Source: Conexibacter sp. CPCC 206217
Lineage (GTDB): Bacteria > Actinomycetota > Thermoleophilia > Solirubrobacterales > Solirubrobacteraceae
Assembly: GCF_030646165.1 (NCBI RefSeq)
Contig: NZ_JAUTDO010000004.1
Span: 1-64,000 of the forward strand
Reading direction: 5' to 3'
DNA: 64,000 nt
Part shown: positions 1 through 7,110 of the stretch, piece by piece
Layout of the letters: each line of letters starts with the position of its first letter
Numbering within the stretch: position 1 is the first letter of the stretch
Position numbers and translations under genes: made by a program
Notes under the pieces: model-generated
What the model saw: the letters and a program-made list of their open reading frames with translations, nothing else
What the model was told of the DNA's origin: nothing
The model's database searches: none

Positions 1-193
1 TTCTGCCGAGCCCTCTGATCGTGCCGCCGGCCTTCAGGTCGTCGACGAAGTTCTGCACGTTCAACAGGCCCGCGGTCGCGGTCGCGCCGGCCGTCAGCAG
101 GATCACTAACACCGCTGCGAGCAGAAACCGCCACCAGCTGCCGGCTTTGGCCGATTTCGGAAACTCGTCGCGCACTTCTGGGTCCAGAGCCAC
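1..193 (-). CDS. LCP (LytR-CpsA-Psr) family protein, N-terminal part only
   Basis: The reading frame starts at a GTG at 193 and runs off the left edge of the window without a stop. The 64 visible residues are a short charged cytoplasmic segment, one membrane helix (RFLLAAVLVILLTAGATATA, about residues 23-42) and then LLNVQNFVDDLKAGG. This is the arrangement at the N-terminus of LCP-family wall-teichoic-acid/arabinogalactan ligases, which are anchored by one helix with the catalytic domain outside. The assignment rests on the N-terminus alone because the catalytic domain lies outside the window. No strong ribosome-binding site is visible before the GTG. Confidence 0.55.
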   Translation of the reverse strand, partial: MALDPEVRDEFPKSAKAGSWWRFLLAAVLVILLTAGATATAGLLNVQNFVDDLKAGGTIRGLGR

Positions 194-511
194 TGATCAA
201 GAGTAGCCTGACAACCACGGTCCCGCGCAACCCGCGGTCTGTCGGGAGCGGGTCTGTGAACAGCTCCCGCTGCGATGGGTCGCGCGGCAGCCGTTGCGGT
301 CCGCAGGCTGTTCCCTGAGCAGTTCCGGGGCGTCATCGTCAGCATGCGACAACGTTCAGGCAACGGCGTGCTATTACGAACCGTCTTCGATTAAGTCCCT
401 GCCCATCGAATAGGCGAGCGCCGGCTTCGACGGCCGGTGGCGTCACGTCCCGCGATCGGTTCCCGCTGGGCTATCGAAGTCAGTCGGATGAGAGGCACGC
501 TCACTGAGGCG
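194..511. other. intergenic, no gene recognised
   Basis: About 320 bases with no supported gene on either strand; the open frames are short and of unnatural Arg/Pro-rich composition. It must hold the promoter of the LCP gene that leaves the window leftward. A weak GGGAGC/GCTCCC hairpin occurs near 260-285. Confidence 0.4.
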
Positions 512-533
512 GGCCGCGGCTTGCGCCGCGGCC
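512..533 (-). terminator. hairpin, probable terminator of the two-gene secreted operon
   Basis: A perfect 9-bp stem (GGCCGCGGC / GCCGCGGCC) with a TTGC loop lies 27 bases beyond the stop codon of the secreted-protein gene that ends at 560. No clear U-tract follows, as is usual in very GC-rich genomes, so it could also be an RNA-stabilising hairpin. Confidence 0.5.
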
Positions 534-559
534 GGCGCCTCAGGTACATACAACGTCGC

Positions 560-1219
560 TTAGGGCAAGAGCCCCAGTGTCACCGACGTCGTCTCTCCAT
601 TCGTGTCAGTCCACGACATTCTTGTTGCCGGTTCAGTCGTCGTGGTGAATCGGTAGCCATTGCCGACCACCGGAACCTGGGATGTCGCGCCCTTCGCGAA
701 ATACACGGTCACTGTGTCAACGCCGTCAGGCACAATGCCACGGACATCCGCCTTGGCCCGTTCCCCGGTCGCGAGGTAAAGGCCGTTGCGGTCGACCCGA
801 TCCAACGTGTCGCATGTGAGCGCCCGAGCGCCTGGATACCGCTTATCGATATCTTCGGCCACGAGACACACTTCTTGGTCACCGGGCACGAGCCAGGTCG
901 CCGGTGCAGATGCCTCGCCAGTACGCCGCGCAAGTCCGGTGTTTCCTCCCGCGCTAGCAAGGATGCTTTCAGCATGCGCGTCGCCATTGCGGCTGTAACG
1001 CTCGCTGGACGGCTGCTGCAACACGGCGAAGCGCTCTGCGATAGCTCCCGGCACTTCCGTGACCGCCGGGATTTGCTTGAGCGTCTTGGCGACTGGTTGA
1101 GTACCGCTGGTCGTGTCGTCAGCAACGGCCGACATCGCGACGACGCCAACGCCACCGATCGCGGCAGCCGCGGCCACCCCGAGAGCTGCTCGGCGGGCAA
1201 GTCTAGTTGTCGTTCTCAT
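560..1219 (-). CDS. secreted hypothetical protein
   Basis: The 219-residue product begins MRTTTRLARRAAL, with a positively charged N-terminus, then an Ala/Gly/Val-rich stretch and a likely cleavage after SAVA, so it is predicted to be exported. The mature part has no domain I recognise; it contains two cysteines that could form a disulfide. The ATG at 1219 overlaps the stop of the upstream secreted-protein gene (ATGA), which favours it over the in-frame GTG at 1231 and implies translational coupling. The two products probably act together outside the cell, but nothing here shows how. Confidence 0.6.
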   Translation of the reverse strand: MRTTTRLARRAALGVAAAAAIGGVGVVAMSAVADDTTSGTQPVAKTLKQIPAVTEVPGAIAERFAVLQQPSSERYSRNGDAHAESILASAGGNTGLARRTGEASAPATWLVPGDQEVCLVAEDIDKRYPGARALTCDTLDRVDRNGLYLATGERAKADVRGIVPDGVDTVTVYFAKGATSQVPVVGNGYRFTTTTEPATRMSWTDTNGETTSVTLGLLP

Positions 1220-1734
1220 GGCGAATCCCACTGTCCCACGGCCCAGAAGCCAGTGTGTCCATTTGCTTCGTAGTTAATGATTACGGCGTAGGCTGTCGTA
1301 CGCGAGTACGTGCCGGTGTAGATCTCTCTCCCTGCACCACAGACTGCCGGGAAGACGTTTCCGCCGGACCCGTTCGCCTCTGGCTTTGCTACGGCGCATC
1401 GTCTGTAGGCATTGATATTGCTTGCCTGAACGCCCGTGAGATACTGAAACCACGCCGTGCACCGATCGCCCGATGATTCATATCTATTCAAAGCGATCGT
1501 ACTAGTTGCCGATGCCGGGCAGAAATAGGATGCCCCAGGCGTCGCACTCGCACTACTCGCGAACGCGCCGGTCATCACCGCCCCCATAAGCAACGAGAGC
1601 ATTGTGGCGAGCACGAGCCTTCCAGCTCGCCGGCTCGCCGGTCCCCTGATTCGCAAACCCAACCTCCATTGGATTCGTCGTGAAGCACGAGCAAGTCGCA
1701 CCCATGCCCCCCTGTTTAGCGCCAAAGTTCCCAT
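1216..1734 (-). CDS. small secreted hypothetical protein
   Basis: The protein has about 172 residues. After an Arg-rich leader of about 35 residues comes a hydrophobic segment (LVLATMLSLLMGAVMTG) ending in SSASA, a good signal-peptidase site. The mature region of about 110 residues has four cysteines and is Ser/Thr/Tyr-rich, the style of small disulfide-bonded extracellular proteins. The true start may lie downstream of the marked one because the leader is unusually long. It is the first gene of a two-gene operon with the overlapping secreted protein. I do not recognise the family. Confidence 0.55.
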   Translation of the reverse strand: MGTLALNRGAWVRLARASRRIQWRLGLRIRGPASRRAGRLVLATMLSLLMGAVMTGAFASSASATPGASYFCPASATSTIALNRYESSGDRCTAWFQYLTGVQASNINAYRRCAVAKPEANGSGGNVFPAVCGAGREIYTGTYSRTTAYAVIINYEANGHTGFWAVGQWDSP

Positions 1735-2091
1735 TGTCCTTGGCGCAAAGGCAGCATATCAGACCAGTTGCGAGACGCAACTCTAATGTTATACACGGCT
1801 CACGCAAGAATTGTGCCGCTGCACAAACCTACCTAGTCCACGCAATGAAGCTTGCCTGTGGCTAGTGCCAGTTGCTCGTTCAGCCGCGCTTCTCGATGCT
1901 GGCCCCGAGCGCAGCGCCAGGGCGCCGCAGAAGCGTGGCAGTCACGCTGAGGATCGCCCGCCCGGGGACGCCCCGGCGCGGAGGCCAGGACCGATATAGG
2001 GCACCTGTGTGCGCCGACATGGCTGCAGAGGCGCCGCGATCTATGCGCGACCACGCGCCACGACAGGCGTTCGAAGGTCGGCGTCGCGCGC
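1735..2091. other. intergenic, nothing recognised
   Basis: About 357 bases between the two-gene secreted operon and the winged-helix gene. The part nearest 1735-1860 is noticeably richer in A/T than its surroundings and is the probable promoter of the secreted operon. No RNA gene, repeat or conserved reading frame was found. Confidence 0.4.
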
Positions 2092-2682
2092 TCAGCCGGC
2101 GTCGTCGGGCGCCAACGGCTCAGCGGTCGACGAGGAATCGGCCTGTTGGGTGGCATTCGGGCCACTAGCCGGTGGCGCTCTTCTCGTGGCAGGTGTGCGG
2201 CTGCCGCGTCCTCTCGCCTGGCGTCTAGCCCCTGTTGCTGCAGCTCCTCTTGCCGCGGTGCGTCTTCTCGCGGACGAGGCCGTCGGGGTCGCTCTTTCGG
2301 GCAGCGCGACGCCGGCGCCCTCTGCGACCAGCTCGCCCTTGTGGCGAAGCGAGTAGACGGTGGAGTGCATCGTCGGCTTCGCGATCCCGGTCGCGTCGGA
2401 GATCTGCGCGACGGTCGCGCCCGGGTTGCTGGCGACGAAGGCGAGGATGGCTGCGCGGTTGGCACCGCGAGGAGCGCGTCTTCCTGCGGCTCTGGCAGGT
2501 CTGGCGACTTGCGCGGCGCGCGGTCGCCCGCGGGGTGCAGGAGCCGAGATGGCGCCGCGTTCGATCAGGACGGCGCGGGCGGCCTCGAGCGTGTTGTACT
2601 CATCCACAACCGGCCGCAGCTCGGCCAGCTTCGCGTCGATCTCATCGACGATGGCTTGCACGCTGCTGGCGATCGAGGCCAT
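2092..2682 (-). CDS. winged-helix DNA-binding protein with disordered basic tail
   Basis: The 196-residue protein has three parts. Residues 1-45 form an amphipathic, coiled-coil-like helix. Residues about 70-125 look like a winged helix: AILAFVASNPGATVAQIS followed by a TGIAKPTMHSTVYSLRHKG recognition-helix region. Residues 130-196 are a low-complexity Arg/Ala/Pro-rich tail. The helix-turn-helix match supports DNA binding, and the coiled coil suggests dimerisation. The ATG at 2682 gives a natural N-terminus. It has no operon partner. A housekeeping nucleoid-type role or control of nearby accessory genes are both possible. Confidence 0.6.
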   Translation of the reverse strand: MASIASSVQAIVDEIDAKLAELRPVVDEYNTLEAARAVLIERGAISAPAPRGRPRAAQVARPARAAGRRAPRGANRAAILAFVASNPGATVAQISDATGIAKPTMHSTVYSLRHKGELVAEGAGVALPERATPTASSARRRTAARGAAATGARRQARGRGSRTPATRRAPPASGPNATQQADSSSTAEPLAPDDAG

Positions 2683-2808
2683 GTACAGAATCCTTAGTTC
2701 GAGGAGCAGTCAGGAGGCGCCCGCCGAGCGCGCGCCCGCGCAGCAGCAACCGAGCGCAGTCTCTCAGCCGGGCACGATGGAACCGGCTCGCCGCCGCGGC
2801 GCGACGAC

Positions 2809-2846
2809 GGATCCCAGTGGGTTGTGGGTCCGGTAACGGCTCCTTA
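2809..2846 (+). repeat. dispersed hairpin repeat, copy A
   Basis: Core GATCCCAG-N5-TGTGGG-TCCGGTAACG; the flanking GGATCCCA and TGGGTCC arms can pair with one bulge. Copies B (4271-4310) and C (10047-10080) resemble it in the same orientation. It also lies just 3' of the gene ending at 2850, so a terminator role for this copy cannot be excluded. Confidence 0.5.
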
Positions 2847-2849
2847 TGT

Positions 2850-3626
2850 TCACCGACGAGCTGTCCAACGTCTGGTGATCATGTCGTAGTCCACTCCCGT
2901 CGGCGCGGCACCGAACCAGCTTCGAAGTGGTCTCTCTCTGGTTCCGATGGGGAACGTCTCTTGCCGGCGGTCAACGGTGACCGTCAGCTCGAGGCCCCAT
3001 TCGTAGAAGTGACGGTCGGCACCTCTTGGCAGCACGGCGATCGACTCGGTTCGCCCAGCTGCAACGCCGAAGAATCCCTCCGGAATTCTGATGTCGCGGC
3101 GACGGTCGATACTCGTGAGTCTGGCCGCAGTCGCGGGTCGTTCCAGATTTACGTACAAGTAGTGCGGCTCCTCGCCACCAGCTCCGTACACGCATCGCAC
3201 AAGCGTCGGTTCCGATGGTCGATAGCGACGAAACACGCGTACTCTGACATCAGTAATTGTGCTCGCCGTTTCGGCTGGGCTGGCGACCAAGAGGCGTGCG
3301 GGAGACAGCATCGCGCCCCCTATTTGATCGATCCACGACTCCCACTCCTCGCAGTGCGACTCTTGTCTTCCCGTATCGGGTGTGTACGCGGGCGGGGTCC
3401 CGAAGGTGCTGACTGGTCTGGGCACAACTGCATTGTTTGGCGTCTGCGCAAGCGTGATGGATGCCGATGGAGCCTCTTGATCGAGCAGCCAGAACACCGC
3501 AGTCAGCACAATCGCTACGACGGCTGCCGTACCCCCAACGGCCTGCCAGAAGCGGGTGCGGCGTGCCTCGCCGAGCATGGCTTCGTCATGCCGTCTGGTG
3601 CCAGAACGTCGTCCTCGATAACCCAT
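2850..3626 (-). CDS. single-pass membrane-anchored hypothetical protein
   Basis: The 258-residue protein has a basic cytoplasmic N-terminus of about 27 residues, one membrane helix (VGGTAAVVAIVLTAVFWLL, about 30-48) and an extracytoplasmic part of about 200 residues. The outer part has two cysteines and a mixed beta-like pattern, with no motif I recognise. It sits alone between repeat copies A and B, beside a decayed recombinase, so it may be cargo of a former mobile unit. An internal ATG at residue 17 is an alternative start. Confidence 0.5.
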   Translation of the reverse strand: MGYRGRRSGTRRHDEAMLGEARRTRFWQAVGGTAAVVAIVLTAVFWLLDQEAPSASITLAQTPNNAVVPRPVSTFGTPPAYTPDTGRQESHCEEWESWIDQIGGAMLSPARLLVASPAETASTITDVRVRVFRRYRPSEPTLVRCVYGAGGEEPHYLYVNLERPATAARLTSIDRRRDIRIPEGFFGVAAGRTESIAVLPRGADRHFYEWGLELTVTVDRRQETFPIGTRERPLRSWFGAAPTGVDYDMITRRWTARR

Positions 3627-3756
3627 GTGACGGGTAGGTTCGCAAAGCAGTCCATTGAGAGCGCCGGTTCCGATTCCGCGTGGCTCTCCCCCTGCGCAGG
3701 AGTCCCGACCCTAGTGGCATCTGCGGCGGCTGGGCATCCTGCCAGGGCAAGGGTAC

Positions 3757-4015
3757 GTCGCCGCGCCGGATCGTGTGCGAGCTGCTCGGCCGCGCCGGTC
3801 TGCGTGCCGCGGAGCTGTGCGAGCTGCGGATCGGCGATGTCCGGCTTGACGCTCGCGCGGACGCATACCTGTGCGTGCGTGGCGCGAAGACCGCGGGCGG
3901 GTGTGGGAGGCGCAGATGAGCCCCCGACCTCATCGACGTCGTCGCCGAGCACCTGGAGCTGCTCGGCGAAGCACGGCTTCCGACCGGCTCGGAGGCCTCT
4001 TGGTGTCGGCGCCGC
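3757..4015 (+). pseudogene. tyrosine recombinase remnant
   Basis: The translated stretch LLGRAGLRAAELCELRIGDV, followed by VRGAKTA, matches the box-I region of tyrosine recombinases, whose catalytic Arg lies in the G-L-R-x-x-E-L pattern. A frame change then gives DLIDVVAEHLELLGEARLP, the expected continuation in such integrases. There is no start, and the box-II HxxR and the Tyr are absent, so the gene is a fragment with at least one frameshift. It lies between hairpin repeats A and B and next to the restriction-modification operon, consistent with past mobility. Confidence 0.55.
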
Positions 4016-4026
4016 GACGGCAGGCG

Positions 4027-4195
4027 TCAGCGAGCCGTGCGGGCGAGCAGGGCGGTCGGGATCGTCAGCGTGTGCGCGTGCGGCCGGCGGCATCGGCGAC
4101 CTCGACGAGCACGGCATCGCAGTAGAGGCTGATGACGGCGCCCTTCGTGCCGGTCAGCCAGTCGCCGCTCAGCTCGCGCAGGACGACGTCGTGCC
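4027..4195 (-). pseudogene. DUF4926-like remnant
   Basis: Read on the minus strand, one frame gives HDVVLRELSGDWLTGTKGAV and then ISLYCDAVLVEVADAAG. This aligns well with the intact DUF4926-like protein at 25839-26039 (HDVVVLRDAVGAWPAGTVGAV and so on). The match continues in a second frame as HTLTIPTALLA up to a TGA at 4027-4029, so there is a small indel near 4075. No start codon is in frame with the conserved part. It is a decayed second copy; no intact DUF6883 partner lies beside it. Confidence 0.55.
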
Positions 4196-4270
4196 GGCGA
4201 GTGGGGGCTCAGCGGTCATGGGCGCCGAGCAGCGCCACGTCGCGCGCCTGGGCGGTTGCTCGCCGGCGGG

Positions 4271-4310
4271 TCGGTCCCAGTGGGAGCTGGGACCGATAAG
4301 GGACAACTAT
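4271..4310 (+). repeat. dispersed hairpin repeat, copy B
   Basis: A perfect 10-bp stem (TCGGTCCCAG / CTGGGACCGA) with a 6-base loop, followed by TAAGGGAC. It sits 85 bases beyond the stop of hsdM. Copy C lies 172 bases before hsdR in the same orientation, so B and C bracket the restriction-modification operon. Confidence 0.55.
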
Positions 4311-4394
4311 GACAACCGGACCGGCGGCGCGGTCAGGGCCTGCAAGGCAGCAGGGCGTGCCGGGAGCGGCTCCAGGGTGTCGCGCGAAGCGTCG

Positions 4395-5858
4395 TCAGTT
4401 GCGCTCTGCCTCGAGCGCCGCGGCGACAGCCTCGAACTCGGCGAGCGCAGCGGTGAGGTCCTCGACGATCTCGCGGGCGATGACGTCGGGCGCTGGCAGG
4501 CCGTCGGCGTCTTCCAAGGACTCATCGCGCAGCCATGTGATGTCGAGGCTGACCTTGTCGCGGGCAATGAGCTCGTCGTAGAAGAACGGCTTCCAGCGCT
4601 CGGACTCCGAGCGCTCGTCGCGCGGGCGGCCCGGCAGGTAGGACGACACGAAGTTGTCGAGGTCGTCGCGGCGCAGCGGGTTCTTCTTCAGCGTGAAGTG
4701 CTTGTTGGTACGCAGGTCGTAGACCCATAGGCGCTGCGTCCACGGCTGCTCGGCAGCCGGCTTCTTGTCGAAGAACAAGACGTTGGCCTTCACGCCGGGC
4801 TTGTAGAAGATCCCGGTCGGCAGGCGCAGCAGCGTGTGGAGGTCGAACGCGGTCAGCAGCTTGCGTCGCAGCGTCTCGCCGGCGCCGCCCTCGAACAGCA
4901 CGTTGTCCGGCATCACTACCCCGGCGCGGCCGTTGATGTCGAGGATGGTCATAATGTGCTGCAGGAAGTTCAGCTGCTTGTTGGATGTCGTGACGACGAA
5001 GTCTTGACGGAAGATCTCCGTGCCGTCGTCGCTTCCGTTGCCGATGTCGGTGCTGGAGCTTCGCCCGAACGGTGGGTTGGCCAGGACGACGCTCCACCGC
5101 TCGCCGGGATCGGCGATCAGCGCGTCCTTCTGATCGACGAGCGAGTCGCCGGTGATCGACCCGAGGCCGTGCAGCAGGAGGTTCATCGACGCCAGACGCG
5201 AGGTGGTGGTGCCGATGTCGACCCCGTGGACAAAGGTCGTGCGCAGGTGCTCGCGCTCGGGCGGCGTCAGCAGGGCGGCGTCGCGGGTCGCGTGTGCGTA
5301 GGCGGCGAGCAGGAACCCGCCGGAGCCGCAAGCCGGGTCGACGACCCGGTCGTTGACGGTCGGCTGCACGACATCGACGACCGCATCGATGAGCGGACGC
5401 GGCGTGAAGTACTGCCCGGCGGTCGTCTTTGTGTCCCCGGCGCTGCGCTCCAACAGCTCTTCGTAGGCGTCTCCGTTGATGTCCGACCCGGCCGCCGACC
5501 AGTTCTCCTTATCGAGGTAGTCGACGATCAGCGTCTTCAAGTGCGACGGGTTGGTGATCTTGTTCTGCGCGCCGCGGTAGATCGTGCCGAGCACGCCGGG
5601 CTGGCTGGCCAGACCGCGCAGGATGTGGTTGTAGGCGTCCTCGAGCGCCTCGCCAGACAGCCCGAGCAACTGGCTCCACGAGTACTGCTCGGGCACGACG
5701 CGTTCCGGGTTGAGCGATCGAGTCGCGCGCTCTTGCGCCATCTTGAGGAAGAGCAGGTAGGTGAGCTGCTCGGTGTACTCGTACATGTTGACGCCCGCAT
5801 CCCGGAGGACATTGCTCCCGGCGACGAGCTTGGAGACGAGGCGGCGCGTTTCGGTCAC
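4395..5858 (-). CDS. hsdM: type I restriction-modification system, methyltransferase subunit HsdM
   Basis: This is the adenine-N6 DNA methyltransferase subunit, which works with HsdS to methylate the target and with HsdR to cleave unmodified DNA. The N-terminal helical HsdM domain spans about residues 1-140. The SAM-binding motif DPACGSGGF is at about 174-182 and the catalytic NPPF motif at 261-264; both are intact. Its 487 residues are the usual family length. The GTG start at 5858 lies 10 bases after the hsdS stop in the same operon. The order R-S-M, with M last, is less common than R-M-S or M-S-R. The C-terminus ends in a short helical tail. Confidence 0.93.
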   Translation of the reverse strand: MTETRRLVSKLVAGSNVLRDAGVNMYEYTEQLTYLLFLKMAQERATRSLNPERVVPEQYSWSQLLGLSGEALEDAYNHILRGLASQPGVLGTIYRGAQNKITNPSHLKTLIVDYLDKENWSAAGSDINGDAYEELLERSAGDTKTTAGQYFTPRPLIDAVVDVVQPTVNDRVVDPACGSGGFLLAAYAHATRDAALLTPPEREHLRTTFVHGVDIGTTTSRLASMNLLLHGLGSITGDSLVDQKDALIADPGERWSVVLANPPFGRSSSTDIGNGSDDGTEIFRQDFVVTTSNKQLNFLQHIMTILDINGRAGVVMPDNVLFEGGAGETLRRKLLTAFDLHTLLRLPTGIFYKPGVKANVLFFDKKPAAEQPWTQRLWVYDLRTNKHFTLKKNPLRRDDLDNFVSSYLPGRPRDERSESERWKPFFYDELIARDKVSLDITWLRDESLEDADGLPAPDVIAREIVEDLTAALAEFEAVAAALEAERN

Positions 5859-5868
5859 GAGCGCATTC

Positions 5869-7110
5869 TTACGCGGTCGCCGTCTCAGCAGTGAGCTGGC
5901 CGGAGAAGGCCGCGGCGAGAAGGGAGCGCCGGAGGGCGGCAGAACGTCTAAGGGAGTCGTCGGCTACCGCGCTCAGCCGACACGCGTCGCTGACGATTCG
6001 CTCGTGGGCTGCGACGAGTTCTCGCTGACGGGCCAGCGTGGGCATCGGCAACGGGAACGCCTTCAGCTTGGTTCCGTTGACGTTGGCCTGGCCAACCTGC
6101 TGCGTCGCGACACTTGCTATGTAGGCGCGGCCCTGCGGGCTGTTGATCACGATGTTCGCCCACCGGGGATCGACGGTGGCGCCGAAACGAACGCGGATCA
6201 GGTACGAGGCGAATGACGTCACGGTGGCCGAGTCGAACACGGCCGACTTGCCAACGAGTTCGGCGCTGTTGGTCCGGTTGAAGAGCAGATCACCCGGAGC
6301 CAGGAGAAGCTTGGGGAAGTCCGGGTGGTCGTTCGGTAGAAACTTCAGTTCGCGCCGATCGATCTGCCCGTTCTTCAAGTTCCCCATCCGGAGAACGGGA
6401 ACGTCGCCGTCGCTCGGCGGCACGTGGCATCTTGCGCTGCTCCCATACTCGACACGTTCGGCCTCAGCGCCAACGGTCGAAACGGGTGAACCGGCCGCCC
6501 CATCCGAGACTACCGCGGTGAGGGACGAGGTCACCAAAGCCAATGAACGGCGAATGGACGTGCTAACTCCGTCCTGTGCGGCGTCGAGGCGGGAGAGGTG
6601 GTCCTCGAGGAGTTCGACGATCCGCCGCTGCTCATCCAAAGGTGGAAGCGGGACCGGGATCTGGCGGATCACCTTGAGCCCGAGTCGTGGCCGCCCGACT
6701 CCGTGACGATGGCTGTCCGCCCAGCGACGAACCTCTGGACGCTGCAGCGCATACATCACCCAGCGGGGGTCAACGTCGGGGTGGAGACGGACCCGAATGC
6801 AGTCGGCCTTCACGATCGCAGGGCCGAGCGCTGGCGGCGCCAGGCAAGCACGTGGGAGCACTTGCCCCAACGATGCGACGAGCAGGTCGCCTGCAAGAAC
6901 CTCATGAGCCCGAAGGGACTCGAAGTGCTCCTGCGAGATGTGGGCCTTCTCGTCAACGAACGAGCCGTCGCCGATGTTCTGAAGCCGGATTACGCGCGGC
7001 CCGTCGTCGGTGTAGTGGCGACTCGCGAGGTTCGACCCAAACGGTCCGTCCGTGATCGCCCGCGGCACATCCGCCTGGAGGTCGTTGAGCGGCACAACCG
7101 GCCAGGTCAC
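5869..7110 (-). CDS. hsdS: type I restriction-modification system, specificity subunit HsdS
   Basis: This is the DNA-recognition subunit, about 413 residues, and it sets the target of both methylation and cleavage. Two target-recognition domains are visible: one begins TDGPFGSNLA and ends at IPVPLPPLDEQRRIVELLE, and the second ends at FPLPMPTLARQRELVAAHE. Each is followed by a helical spacer, the standard two-half-site layout for a bipartite sequence. A frame extension further upstream is Arg/Pro-rich and unnatural. The GTG at 7110 forms a GTGA overlap with the hsdR stop and gives a proper N-terminus (TWPVVPLNDL). The recognition sequence cannot be read from this. Confidence 0.92.
   Translation of the reverse strand: MTWPVVPLNDLQADVPRAITDGPFGSNLASRHYTDDGPRVIRLQNIGDGSFVDEKAHISQEHFESLRAHEVLAGDLLVASLGQVLPRACLAPPALGPAIVKADCIRVRLHPDVDPRWVMYALQRPEVRRWADSHRHGVGRPRLGLKVIRQIPVPLPPLDEQRRIVELLEDHLSRLDAAQDGVSTSIRRSLALVTSSLTAVVSDGAAGSPVSTVGAEAERVEYGSSARCHVPPSDGDVPVLRMGNLKNGQIDRRELKFLPNDHPDFPKLLLAPGDLLFNRTNSAELVGKSAVFDSATVTSFASYLIRVRFGATVDPRWANIVINSPQGRAYIASVATQQVGQANVNGTKLKAFPLPMPTLARQRELVAAHERIVSDACRLSAVADDSLRRSAALRRSLLAAAFSGQLTAETATA

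Noticed and set aside
2809..2846. Repeat A as proof of a mobile unit A-B carrying the membrane protein.
   Set aside because: A lies right after a stop codon and can act as a terminator; without an empty site the mobile interpretation of this segment stays speculative.
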